Assembly (NCBI GenBank): GCA_030613505.1
Contig: JAUWLW010000078.1
Span: forward strand, 1-6,650
Source: Candidatus Zixiibacteriota bacterium
GTDB taxonomy: Bacteria; RBG-13-66-14; B26-G2; WVWN01
Direction: 5' to 3'
DNA length: 6,650 bases
Under the pieces are notes generated by a model. The model was not told the origin of the DNA and searched no databases. It saw only the letters and a program-made list of their open reading frames with translations. Below are positions 1 through 6,355 of the stretch, in pieces. Each line of letters opens with the position of its first letter. The first letter of the stretch is position 1. The position numbers and the translations under genes are program-made.

Positions 1-463
1 GGCCGCGCCAGCCGAAGTACAGGTCCGAGAAGGTGCATTTGGTGGGCGACGGCTTGAAGCGTACGCCGCCCAATATGCCGAGCTGGCCCACCGAGCCGCC
101 CACGCCGCTGGTTGCGAAGCGCGCGCCGAAGAAAGGCCTGACCGCCGGCCGCAGCACCCCCGACGTGAAGTGGATGGGCAGGTTGTAGTTGAAGTCGAAG
201 ATCTTTATGGGCGGGCCGGCGTAGCCCTCGGTCGCGGCGAAGTCGAAGGTGACGAGGTGCGTAAGGCGGCCGTCGTTGCGGTAGAGGTCCGCGCCGAGGT
301 GGAAACCGACGTTGTACGAACTTTCCCTCTCGCGTGCCACCTCGCCGAAGGCCTCGTACGACGTGGCGCCCAGAGCGCCGGCCACGAGCGTCGAGTGTTC
401 GAACTCCTGGGCGTACGCGGCCGCGGCCGCGGCCAGGACGATGACCAAGACCCTATTTCTCAA
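1..463 (-). CDS. Secreted, probable outer-membrane beta-barrel protein (3' end outside window)
   Basis: The gene starts at a TTG codon (463-461) and stays open to the left edge, giving about 154 residues. TTG is chosen because a strong Shine-Dalgarno sequence, AAAGGAGG, lies 7 nt upstream and because translation from it begins with a textbook signal peptide: MRNR, a hydrophobic Val/Leu/Ala stretch, then AYA before QEF, so signal peptidase I probably cuts after residue 18. The mature part alternates polar and aromatic or aliphatic residues (for example YNVGFHLGADLY, IFDFNYNLPIHF, VRPFFGARF), the pattern of amphipathic beta strands in small outer-membrane barrels. The preceding gene, 13 nt upstream, encodes another barrel-like protein, and its stop codon lies inside this gene's ribosome binding site. 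I cannot name a family and see no catalytic motif. Signal peptide and start are well supported; the barrel assignment is inference. Confidence 0.75.
   Translation of the reverse strand, partial: MRNRVLVIVLAAAAAAYAQEFEHSTLVAGALGATSYEAFGEVARERESSYNVGFHLGADLYRNDGRLTHLVTFDFAATEGYAGPPIKIFDFNYNLPIHFTSGVLRPAVRPFFGARFATSGVGGSVGQLGILGGVRFKPSPTKCTFSDLYFGWRG
416..434. repeat. Short hexanucleotide tandem repeat in a signal peptide
   Basis: Three copies of CGCGGC plus one base encode the alanine run in the hydrophobic core of the signal peptide of the gene starting at 463. The unit is a multiple of three, so a copy change would add or remove two alanines without shifting the frame. It may simply be a consequence of GC-rich alanine codons. 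Confidence 0.5.
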
Positions 464-470
464 TTTTTGT

Positions 471-478
471 CCTCCTTT
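471..478 (-). promoter_or_regulatory. Strong ribosome binding site that decides a TTG start
   Basis: On the minus strand this reads AAAGGAGG, followed by a 7-nt A-rich spacer and TTG. It overlaps the TAA stop of the upstream barrel gene (479-477), so terminating ribosomes could reinitiate directly. It is the main evidence for the unusual start of the gene at 463. Confidence 0.8.
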
Positions 479-1100
479 AGAAGCTGAACGACGGGCCGAC
501 GTCTACCAGGCCGTAGCCGAATTTAGCTTTGTCGAATTCGAACGCGGCCTCGAAGCCCGCGCGGAGCGCTATCGTTTCCGTTAGCGCGAAGAAGTAGCGG
601 TTCCGGAAGGTCCCGAAGCCGTCATCGTCGACGTATTTATAACCGCCGTCAAAGGTGAAGTAGAACGGCGACGACAACGAGTTTAAGCGGACGCCGAAGT
701 AGGCCGCTATTATGGGGCGGAAACTCTCATCGTGCCCGCTCCGCCAGGGATCGGCGTAGTCGTAAGCGAAATAACCCAAACCGACGGCCGGCGCGAAATA
801 GGGCCGGAATTTCCCTTTGAAGAAATACATACGATATTCATTTTCCCATCGGACCGACGTCGTGTTGCTGTCGTTCAATACGTGGCCGCCGAGGCGGATG
901 TCGACGCCGAACCAGGAGCCGTCGTATTGGGCCCAGAAGGCGGCCCCGCCGCCGAAGGCCGAGGACGGCCCGAGCGCCGCTACCGCCATAGGCCCCAGGC
1001 GCAGCGCGGCCTCGTCGGTGGCGTTGGGGATGGTCCCGGCCCACGCCGCCGTCGCCGCAGCGCATAGCGCCGCCGTCAGCAAAACAATAATACGTCCCAT
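477..1100 (-). CDS. Secreted small outer-membrane beta-barrel protein
   Basis: A 207-aa protein. Residues 1-21 form a signal peptide (MGRIIVLLTAALCAAATAAWA), with probable signal peptidase I cleavage after the AWA at 19-21. The mature part is rich in Gly, Tyr and Phe with alternating hydrophobic residues, and has likely strands such as WFGVDIRLGGHV, RPYFAPAVGLGYFAYDY and FYFTFDGGYKYV. It ends in phenylalanine (VGPSFSF), the C-terminal aromatic signature recognised by the BAM machinery in many outer-membrane proteins. The start is supported by AGGAGG with a 7-nt spacer. It follows the transporter ATPase gene with an 18-nt gap and precedes a second secreted barrel-like gene by 13 nt. The family is not recognised. 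A size near 185 mature residues fits an 8-stranded barrel, but strand number was not computed. A role in metal passage is possible from context only. Confidence 0.85.
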   Translation of the reverse strand: MGRIIVLLTAALCAAATAAWAGTIPNATDEAALRLGPMAVAALGPSSAFGGGAAFWAQYDGSWFGVDIRLGGHVLNDSNTTSVRWENEYRMYFFKGKFRPYFAPAVGLGYFAYDYADPWRSGHDESFRPIIAAYFGVRLNSLSSPFYFTFDGGYKYVDDDGFGTFRNRYFFALTETIALRAGFEAAFEFDKAKFGYGLVDVGPSFSF

Positions 1101-1118
1101 ACGTACTCCTCCTATTTA

Positions 1119-1880
1119 TTAGCGTACGCGGTATTCTTCTTCGTACGTAATCAGGTTATACTCGGCGAGGTCGGCCCGGGCGAGGACCGCCGGCATCGGC
1201 CCCGCCGCGCCCAGCTCGCCGCCGGCCTTCATTAGATATCCGCGCGTGGCGAGCTCGCGCGCCGCCGCCACCTCGTGGGTCGCGAACACCAGCGTCGTTC
1301 CCCGCGCCTCGTTGAGCTCCCTCAAATAGGATATCACCCGCTCGCGGGCCGCCGGGTCGAGCCACTCCAGCGGTTCGTCGAGCACCAACAGCTCGGGCGA
1401 CGTCACCAAAGCCCCCGCCAGCGCCACCAACCTCTTCTCGCCGCCCGAGACGTAGTGCACGACCTTGCCGGCGAGTTTCTCTATTTCCAACGCGGCGAGG
1501 ACGTCGCCCACGCGACGGGTGACTTCCTCGCGCGGCATCGCCAAATTACGCGGCGTGAACGCGACGTCGTCGAAGACGGTGGGGCCCAGGATCTGTTCGT
1601 CCACGTTCTGGAGGACGACGCCGATGCGGCCCACCAGCCGGTCGAACTCGCGGGCCGGGTTCAAGCCGAAAACGCGCACGTCGCCGTCGACGGGTTCGAG
1701 CATCCCCAGGATGTGTTTGAGGAGCGTGGTCTTGCCGCAGCCGTTGGGGCCGAGGATGGCGACCCGTTCGCCCGGGTATATTTCGAAGTCGAGGCCGCAG
1801 ATGTCGACCTCCGTCCGGTCGCCGTAGACGTGGCGGACGCACCGCACCGAGACTATCGGCTCAGAGGTATATTCGGCCAT
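1119..1880 (-). CDS. cbiO: ECF-type metal transporter ATP-binding protein (CbiO/EcfA)
   Basis: A 253-aa ABC ATPase that would sit on the cytoplasmic face and power uptake through the CbiQ and CbiM proteins encoded just upstream. All core motifs are intact: Walker A GPNGCGKT (44-51), Q-loop Gln91 in VVLQNVDEQ, signature SGGEKR (145-150), Walker B LLVLDEP (164-170) with catalytic Glu169, a D-loop LDP (174-176) and the H-loop His202 in ATHE. The LxxxDEQ Q-loop context and the SGGEKR signature are typical of the CbiO/EcfA group. One detail is unusual: the stretch after Walker B is LEWLDP instead of the common T-S/A-G-LDP. Only one ATPase gene is present, so a homodimer is likely, as in other group I ECF importers. 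The first codons overlap the last 20 nt of the EcfT gene and there is no convincing ribosome binding site, which suggests translational coupling. Confidence 0.95.
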   Translation of the reverse strand: MAEYTSEPIVSVRCVRHVYGDRTEVDICGLDFEIYPGERVAILGPNGCGKTTLLKHILGMLEPVDGDVRVFGLNPAREFDRLVGRIGVVLQNVDEQILGPTVFDDVAFTPRNLAMPREEVTRRVGDVLAALEIEKLAGKVVHYVSGGEKRLVALAGALVTSPELLVLDEPLEWLDPAARERVISYLRELNEARGTTLVFATHEVAAARELATRGYLMKAGGELGAAGPMPAVLARADLAEYNLITYEEEYRVR

Positions 1881-2478
1881 TGAAGCCCCGCACTTTGAGC
1901 GCCGCGGCGGCGTTCTCGGAGCGCTCGAGCGCCGCCGATACTACGTACCCCACCGCCCGGCCGGTGTTGGTTACGAAGCGGCGGGGCCGGCGCCACCCGG
2001 GCGCGCCCCGCAGGCGGTACGCGGTCCGCACGTCGCGCGCCACGGCCGCGAGTATGAATATGGCGCGGTAACTTAAAAAGAGGCCTGCGACCAGAAATTT
2101 CGGCAGAAACCGCGCCGCGGCCAGCAGCCGCGGCAGCGGCGTCGTCGCCACGAGCAACAGGACCGTGAGCGCCACCGACATGACCCGCACCGCGAAGTAC
2201 AATACGGCGAAGACGTCCAGGCCCTGCACGCTGAAGAACAAGAACGTCAGAAAGACCAGCGGGTACGCCGACGCCGCCAGTATGCGCCGCGCCGGCAGTC
2301 GCGACGTGAAAAGAAACGCGAGCAGCACGACGTACAGCGCGCCGTAGAACAGGAAGTCGTAGACGAATATTATGGCCGCGACGACGCCGGCGAGCCAGAC
2401 CAGCTTGAGCCACGTCGGCACGCGGTGCAGCCACCCGCCGCCGCTGGTCGCCCAGTAGTCGAGGTCTTCGAAGAACAT
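1861..2478 (-). CDS. cbiQ: ECF transporter transmembrane coupling component (CbiQ/EcfT)
   Basis: A 205-aa integral inner-membrane protein that links the ATPase to the substrate component. Long hydrophobic segments lie at about residues 23-40, 42-58, 66-85 and 88-112, with further ones near 125-147. It carries the two Arg-Gly motifs that EcfT proteins use to dock in the ATPase grooves: RLRG (155-158) within the coupling region, and KVRG (195-198) in AALKVRGFNG near the C-terminus. The start MFFEDLD is chosen because its ATG overlaps the TAA of the CbiM gene by one base (TAATG). The frame stays open much further upstream, but that extension is arginine-rich, lies antiparallel in register to cbiM coding sequence and has no membrane or family features. 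No ribosome binding site is visible, so translation probably depends on ribosomes finishing CbiM. The length is slightly short for the family but the ends look complete. Confidence 0.93.
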   Translation of the reverse strand: MFFEDLDYWATSGGGWLHRVPTWLKLVWLAGVVAAIIFVYDFLFYGALYVVLLAFLFTSRLPARRILAASAYPLVFLTFLFFSVQGLDVFAVLYFAVRVMSVALTVLLLVATTPLPRLLAAARFLPKFLVAGLFLSYRAIFILAAVARDVRTAYRLRGAPGWRRPRRFVTNTGRAVGYVVSAALERSENAAAALKVRGFNGRIYL

Positions 2479-3200
2479 TACGTCGCTTTCGGCAAAAGGC
2501 GCGGCGCGGCCTTCTTGAGGTACGCCGCCACCGTGGCCGTTACCAGGGCCTCCAAGACCCAGCCGACGGCGCCCAGGCCGAAGAAGAGGGCGGCCAGACG
2601 CCCGGGCGATACGCTGCCGTGGCTTTCGCCGGCGCGGTGCTCTTCGTGTCGGTCGTGGCCGTCGAACAGCTCGAAGGCGACGACGCTGCCGCGGCCTCGC
2701 TCGACGACGTCGCCGAAGTCGCGCGTCCCCACGACCACGACGCCGTACGCCAGCGTCGTAGCCGCGGCGACCGCCACCAGCGTAGCGACGAACGCGCGGG
2801 GCCACGTCGCTTTAATGAACGCCGCGGCGCGGAAGACGGCGAAGGCCGCGAGCGCCTCGGCGCCCAACGTCAGCGTGTTCAGGCCGATTACGGTAATGCC
2901 GCCGTGGCCCAAAAGCGCGAGTATGACGTTGGCGAACAGGCAGGCCAGGAGCGCCGCCGCCGGCCCGGCCACGATGCCCGCCAGCGCCGCCAGGTTAAGG
3001 TGGTACCCCAGCGGCGCGACGTGGAAAGACATGGCCACGACCATGAGCGCGGCGAAGAATCCCGCCCGGGCGAAGACGACCAGGTTGCGGGCCCGCCGGA
3101 ACTTCAGCCACAGGAGAACCAAAACGGCGGCCACGACGGCGTAGCCGGCCGCCCACAGGTAGAAAGGTAGAACGCCGTCCGGGAGGTGGAGGTGAGCCAT
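2478..3200 (-). CDS. cbiM: ECF transporter substrate-binding membrane component for Co2+ or Ni2+ (CbiM/NikM family)
   Basis: A 240-aa polytopic membrane protein. The N-terminus MAHLHLPDGVLP matches the family's HIPDG metal-binding N-terminus but carries three extra residues. His60 and His67 (SFHVAPLGYHLN) lie in the second helix region and loop where a further metal ligand is expected, followed by the family motif GHGGITVIGLNTL (98-110). Hydrophobic segments lie at about 13-33, 41-60, 70-97, 112-130, 135-158 and 203-228. A His-rich loop (DGHDRHEEHRAGESH, 180-194) separates the last two. The family binds Co2+ or Ni2+; the sequence does not decide between them, and no cobalamin gene or hydrogenase/urease gene is in view. 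No CbiN gene is present. The start follows the NfeD stop by 34 nt and has no clear Shine-Dalgarno sequence. No in-frame start codon was found just upstream of it, and a later start would remove the metal site. Confidence 0.92.
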   Translation of the reverse strand: MAHLHLPDGVLPFYLWAAGYAVVAAVLVLLWLKFRRARNLVVFARAGFFAALMVVAMSFHVAPLGYHLNLAALAGIVAGPAAALLACLFANVILALLGHGGITVIGLNTLTLGAEALAAFAVFRAAAFIKATWPRAFVATLVAVAAATTLAYGVVVVGTRDFGDVVERGRGSVVAFELFDGHDRHEEHRAGESHGSVSPGRLAALFFGLGAVGWVLEALVTATVAAYLKKAAPRLLPKAT

Positions 3201-3234
3201 AGCGCTTCGTCGAACCGTTCGCCGGCGCGGCGAC

Positions 3235-4527
3235 TTACGCGATGCGGCGGACTTCCACTAACAGGCCGTCGGCGCGGACCACTTCCACCGTCGCGCCCGC
3301 TGGTATCGCCTCGGCCGCGGTGGCCCGCCAGTACTCGCCGCGGACGTGGACCTGGCCGCCCGTCGGCCCCACCGCCGTCGTGGCCCGGCCGCGCTCGCCC
3401 ACCATCCCCTTGTCGCCGGTGGTGGGCTTGCGGCGCTGGGCGCGCAGGCCCATCCCCACGGCGAACAGGAAAAAGAGCAGCGTCGTGACCACCGCCGGGA
3501 TGATGACGGCCCAGGATATCTGCAGGTATTGCGCGGGCGTATTTATGAGTAAAATCGAACCGAGCAGCATCGAGATCGTTCCTCCTACGGCGAGCAGGCC
3601 GTGGCTGGTTATCTTTATCTCGGCCAGGAAGAGGATTACGGCAAAAAGTATGAGCGCTACGCCGGCGTAGTTCACCGGCAGCGTCGACAGCGCGTAGAAG
3701 GCGAGGATGATGCAGATGCCGCCCACCACCCCCGGCAGGATGGAGCCGGGGTTGGAGAGCTCGAAGATAAGGCCGTAGAAGCCGAGGATGAGGAGGATGT
3801 AGGCCACGTTGGGGTTGGTCAGGACGGCGAGTAAGCGCTGGCGGAAGTCGGGCGTCAGCTCCTCGACGCGGGCGCCCTTCGTCTTTATGACGACGATGCG
3901 GCCCGCGGCCTTAACCTTTCGGCCGTGCACCTTCTTTAGCAGCTCGTCGAGGTTCTCGGCGACGAAGTCGACGACGTTCTCCGCCACGGCGTCCTCCGCC
4001 GAGAGCGACGCCGACTTGCGGACGGCGAGCTCGGCCCACTTCTCGTTGCGGCCTCGCCGCCGCGCCAGGCTCTTGATGTAGGAGGCGGCGTCGTTGGTTA
4101 TCTTATCCACCATGGCCGCGTCGGCGCCCTCGCCGCCCGAGCCCAGCGTCACCGGGTGGGCCGCGCCGATGGAGGTGTTGGGGGCCATCGCGGCGACGTG
4201 CGCCGCCAGCGTGATGAAGGTCCCCGCGCTCGCCGCCCGGCCGCCCGGAGGCCACACGTACACCGCCACCGGCACCTTCGACGCCAGGATCTTCTTGATT
4301 ATCTTGCGCATCGACGGGTCGAGGCCGCCGGGGGTATCGAGCGAGACGACCACCAACGACGCGCGGTCCGCCTCCGCCTCTTCTATGCCCTCGACGATGA
4401 ACTCCGCCATGATGGGGCTGACGACGCCCTCTATCTTGAGGTGGCGAACGAGGGGGGCGTCGGCCGCGAGGGCCGCGGCCGCAAACGCCGCCACTAACAA
4501 TCCCGTGAATCTAATTATTGTTTTCAT
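3235..4527 (-). CDS. nfeD: Full-length NfeD membrane-bound serine protease (ClpP-class domain plus NfeD domain)
   Basis: A 430-aa protein. Residues 1-22 form a signal peptide or N-terminal anchor ending AALAAD. Residues about 25-220 are a ClpP-class protease domain: SLDTPGG (62-68), then PPGGRAASAGTF with the likely catalytic Ser100, and Lys142 in DKITND as the likely dyad partner. Residues about 240-360 hold several membrane segments, and residues 367-430 form the OB-fold NfeD domain (GMVGERGRA, VHVRGEYWRA). This long architecture is usually encoded beside a stomatin/SPFH protein, which it is thought to process or assist in membrane quality control. No such gene is in the window. The ATG lies in an ATGA overlap with the stop of the upstream lipoprotein gene and lacks a ribosome binding site, implying coupled translation. 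An open frame continues 105 nt further upstream, but that start would leave a charged extension before the signal sequence. Confidence 0.94.
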   Translation of the reverse strand: MKTIIRFTGLLVAAFAAAALAADAPLVRHLKIEGVVSPIMAEFIVEGIEEAEADRASLVVVSLDTPGGLDPSMRKIIKKILASKVPVAVYVWPPGGRAASAGTFITLAAHVAAMAPNTSIGAAHPVTLGSGGEGADAAMVDKITNDAASYIKSLARRRGRNEKWAELAVRKSASLSAEDAVAENVVDFVAENLDELLKKVHGRKVKAAGRIVVIKTKGARVEELTPDFRQRLLAVLTNPNVAYILLILGFYGLIFELSNPGSILPGVVGGICIILAFYALSTLPVNYAGVALILFAVILFLAEIKITSHGLLAVGGTISMLLGSILLINTPAQYLQISWAVIIPAVVTTLLFFLFAVGMGLRAQRRKPTTGDKGMVGERGRATTAVGPTGGQVHVRGEYWRATAAEAIPAGATVEVVRADGLLVEVRRIA

Positions 4528-5123
4528 ATTGTATAGAATACGGCAAGTACGCTGCCCAAAGTCGTAGGCCGAAGGGCCGCGGGTGCCTCGTCGCAGTAGC
4601 GGCCGCGGTCTTGCCATTCCGTAAGGCGCCAATGCTTCCCGCCGCCTTCGGCGAGGTAGCGTTCGAACGCAAAGGTGGACGCGCTATTGGCGATATAACC
4701 GTTAAGCTCGTCCAGCATGGCCAACAGCTCCACGGGCACGTTTTCCGCTTGGTACTCCGTCGCTTCCGGCCGCGGCTCGCCGACGCTGCCGGTTTCGATA
4801 GATAACGAGATCGTGTGCGCCTTTTTAAACATTTTGGCAGCCGCTCTCAAGAATTCCGTTCTGGTCCAAGATTCCGGGATCACGTATTGGCTAACGCCGG
4901 GCGGCCTTCGGCCTACGTCCCGCGGGTCGAAATGGAAAACGAACTCCGGGCTCAGTACCAGCTCGAGAAGATCGGTGTTGCGTTGGTTAAAAGATATCTC
5001 GACATCTTTGAGCGCCGCGACGGGCGAGGTGGGTGTGGGGTAACCCGGAGAGAGAGTTTCTTCCTCGCCGCAGGCCAATAGTAATACGGCGACGGCTAGA
5101 GATGCAATTATTAACTTCTTCAC
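4524..5123 (-). CDS. Lipoprotein of an unnamed tandem family, most divergent copy
   Basis: A 199-aa protein starting at GTG (5123-5121), supported by GGGAGG with a 7-nt spacer. The signal peptide MKKLIIASLAVAVLLLAC has a lipobox-like LLAC with lipidatable Cys18, followed by an acidic, Pro/Thr-rich linker (GEEETLSPGYPTPTSP). The core shares with its neighbours ISFNQRN, LLELVLSPEF, FDPRDVGRRPPG, a YVIPESW motif, the Met-Phe-xx-Ala segment and a final WRLT-W-DR stretch before TTLGSVLAVFY. It differs from the other copies in having no GYCN motif (NSAS at that place), no tandem Trp pair, and a cysteine moved to GRYCDE. No known enzyme motif is seen. The fold may be NTF2-like, judged only from size and the Trp-rich closing strand. 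Its TGA overlaps the NfeD start by four bases, tying the two proteins' synthesis together. Confidence 0.85.
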   Translation of the reverse strand: MKKLIIASLAVAVLLLACGEEETLSPGYPTPTSPVAALKDVEISFNQRNTDLLELVLSPEFVFHFDPRDVGRRPPGVSQYVIPESWTRTEFLRAAAKMFKKAHTISLSIETGSVGEPRPEATEYQAENVPVELLAMLDELNGYIANSASTFAFERYLAEGGGKHWRLTEWQDRGRYCDEAPAALRPTTLGSVLAVFYTI

Positions 5124-5135
5124 GTCGTGACCTCC

Positions 5136-5726
5136 CTATCTAAACAGCGCTAATACCTTCCCGAGCGACGCGGGCCCCACGCCCGGATATTCGTCGAAGG
5201 ACTCGCTCGTCCGGTCCCACCATCCCGTAAGGCGCCAATACTTCTTGCCCGCGGCCGACTCGTACCTCTCAAACTCGAAGTTGCAGTAACCCTGGTCGGC
5301 GATGAAGCCGTTGAGGGAGTCTATCATTACCAGAAGCGATATCGATATGTTCTCCGCCTTGTATTCGGTCTCGTTTTCACCGGGCGTCCCGACGCGTTCG
5401 GTCGGGATGGAAAGCGAGATGGAGTACGCCTGGTTGTACATGTTGTTTACGGCCTCCCGGAACTCGTTATACGACCACGACTCCGGGATTATGTAATGCT
5501 TCCCCGGCGGGGTCTTCCCCACGTCGCGCGGGTCGAAGTAGAAGACGAAATCGGTGCTGAGCACGAGCTCGAGCAGCTCGGCGTTCCGTTGGTTGAAAGA
5601 TATCGCGACGTCGGTAAGGACGACGGCGGGGGACGTGGGCTCGGGCTTAGGCGGCGGGGGCTCCTCCTTGAAACAGGCGAGGCCGAGCAGCGCTAAGGCC
5701 GCGGCCAATGATACCATTCTCTTCAT
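5136..5726 (-). CDS. Lipoprotein of an unnamed tandem family, third copy in transcription order
   Basis: A 196-aa protein. The signal peptide MKRMVSLAAALALLGLAC leads to Cys18, the probable lipid-modified residue, although Gly at -3 and Leu at -2 make the lipobox weak. A Pro/Glu linker (FKEEPPPPKPEPTSP) tethers the core. The core carries ISFNQRN, FVFYFDPRDVG, YIIPESW, LSIPTERVGTPGENET, YKAENISISLLVMI, GYCNFEFERY and KKYWRLTGWWDRTS. The start at 5726 is chosen over a longer open frame reaching 5834 because that extension overlaps the previous paralogue, while ATG 5726 has GGAGG at 7 nt and gives the same signal peptide as the next paralogue. Function is unknown. With membrane attachment and no catalytic signature, a binding or structural role is plausible but unproven. 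It ends 12 nt before the next lipoprotein gene. Confidence 0.88.
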   Translation of the reverse strand: MKRMVSLAAALALLGLACFKEEPPPPKPEPTSPAVVLTDVAISFNQRNAELLELVLSTDFVFYFDPRDVGKTPPGKHYIIPESWSYNEFREAVNNMYNQAYSISLSIPTERVGTPGENETEYKAENISISLLVMIDSLNGFIADQGYCNFEFERYESAAGKKYWRLTGWWDRTSESFDEYPGVGPASLGKVLALFR

Positions 5727-5749
5727 ACAAAAGCCTCCGTTTTTTTCGA
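5727..5749 (-). promoter_or_regulatory. Duplicated intergenic leader with ribosome binding site (copy 1)
   Basis: Reading on the minus strand, a T/A-rich run follows the upstream stop, then ACGGAGGCTTTTGT leads to the ATG. GGAGG is 7 nt from the start codon. The sequence is nearly the same as that at 6356-6379 apart from a one-base indel and a few substitutions. No -10/-35 pair or terminator hairpin is visible, so it is best read as a translation leader within an operon. Confidence 0.7.
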
Positions 5750-6355
5750 TTAATAGTACGTCGCTAATACCTTCCCGAGGGATGCAGGCGTCAGGCCCGG
5801 GTATTCGTCGTAACCCTGGCTCGTCCGATCCCACCAGCCGGTAAGGCGCCAGTACTTCTTACCCGCGGCCGACTCGTACCGCTCGAACTCGAAATTGCAA
5901 TAACCGTTATCGGCGACGTAGCCGTAGAGCTCGTTTATCATTACCAGAAGCGATATCGATACGTTCTCAGCTTTATATTTCGTTTCGTTTTCGCCGGGGG
6001 TGCCGACGCGGCCCGTGGGGATCGATAGTTTTATCGAGTAGGCCTCATCGAACATATTTTTTACGGCCTGTAAGAATTCGGTGCGCGACCACGACTCCGG
6101 GATTTTATATTCAGGTTTCTCCGGCGGGCTTCGGCCCACGTCGCGCGGGTCGAAGTAGAAGACGAAGTTCTCGCTGAGCATGGCCTTGAGGAGGTTGATG
6201 TTACTTTGGTTAAAAGATATCTCGACGTTCTTGAGGACGCCCGCGGGGGACGTGGCCTCGACGCGGTCTATCTCGCGCGGCATAACGCTCTCCTCCTCGA
6301 AGCAAGCGAGCGTCGTAAGCGCCAAGGCCGCGGCCAAGGATACCATTCTCTTCAT
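5750..6355 (-). CDS. Lipoprotein of an unnamed tandem family, second copy in transcription order
   Basis: A 201-aa protein with signal peptide MKRMVSLAAALALTTLAC; Cys18 is the expected lipidation site in a degenerate lipobox (TLAC). The first 13 residues match the downstream copy exactly. After the cysteine comes an unrelated, charged linker (FEEESVMPREIDRVEATSP). The core repeats ISFNQSN, FVFYFDPRDVG, YKIPESW, MFDEAYSI, SIPTGRVGTPGENET, YKAENVSISLLVMI, GYCNFEFERY and KKYWRLTGWWDRTS, ending LGKVLATYY. The segment from GYCN to DRTS (29 residues) is identical to the downstream copy, whereas the middle and linker have drifted. The ATG is preceded by GGAGG with a 7-nt spacer. The gene lies 24 nt after the upstream copy and 23 nt before the next. 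Confidence 0.88.
   Translation of the reverse strand: MKRMVSLAAALALTTLACFEEESVMPREIDRVEATSPAGVLKNVEISFNQSNINLLKAMLSENFVFYFDPRDVGRSPPEKPEYKIPESWSRTEFLQAVKNMFDEAYSIKLSIPTGRVGTPGENETKYKAENVSISLLVMINELYGYVADNGYCNFEFERYESAAGKKYWRLTGWWDRTSQGYDEYPGLTPASLGKVLATYY

Noticed and set aside
1275-1883. Plus-strand open frame (202 codons) opposite cbiO
   Set aside because: It is antisense to an ATPase gene with all motifs intact, and shows no domain or start signal of its own.
2479-2805. N-terminal extension of the EcfT frame across cbiM
   Set aside because: The translation is arginine-rich with no membrane or family features. The ATG at 2478 in the TAATG junction gives a normal EcfT.
2425-3144. Long plus-strand open frame (239 codons) opposite cbiM
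   Set aside because: It lies antisense to a clear CbiM gene, is Ala/Arg/Ser/Thr-rich without any motif, and is a typical shadow in GC-rich DNA.
3220-3232. Small hairpin (CGCCG, 3-nt loop, CGGCG) after the NfeD stop, considered as a terminator
   Set aside because: The stem is only 5 bp with no T-tract, which is expected by chance in GC-rich DNA, and cbiM follows immediately.
3201-3234. Possible cobalamin or Ni/Co riboswitch before cbiM
   Set aside because: The gap is only 34 nt, too short for a known riboswitch of either class, and no matching conserved box is visible.
4528-4632. Longer start for NfeD
   Set aside because: It would place a charged extension before a good signal sequence and overlap the coding end of the upstream lipoprotein. 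The ATGA start at 4527 fits better.
5727-5834. Longer start for the lipoprotein gene at 5136-5726
   Set aside because: The extension runs through the 3' end of the previous paralogue, and the start at 5726 has its own ribosome binding site and the shared signal peptide.
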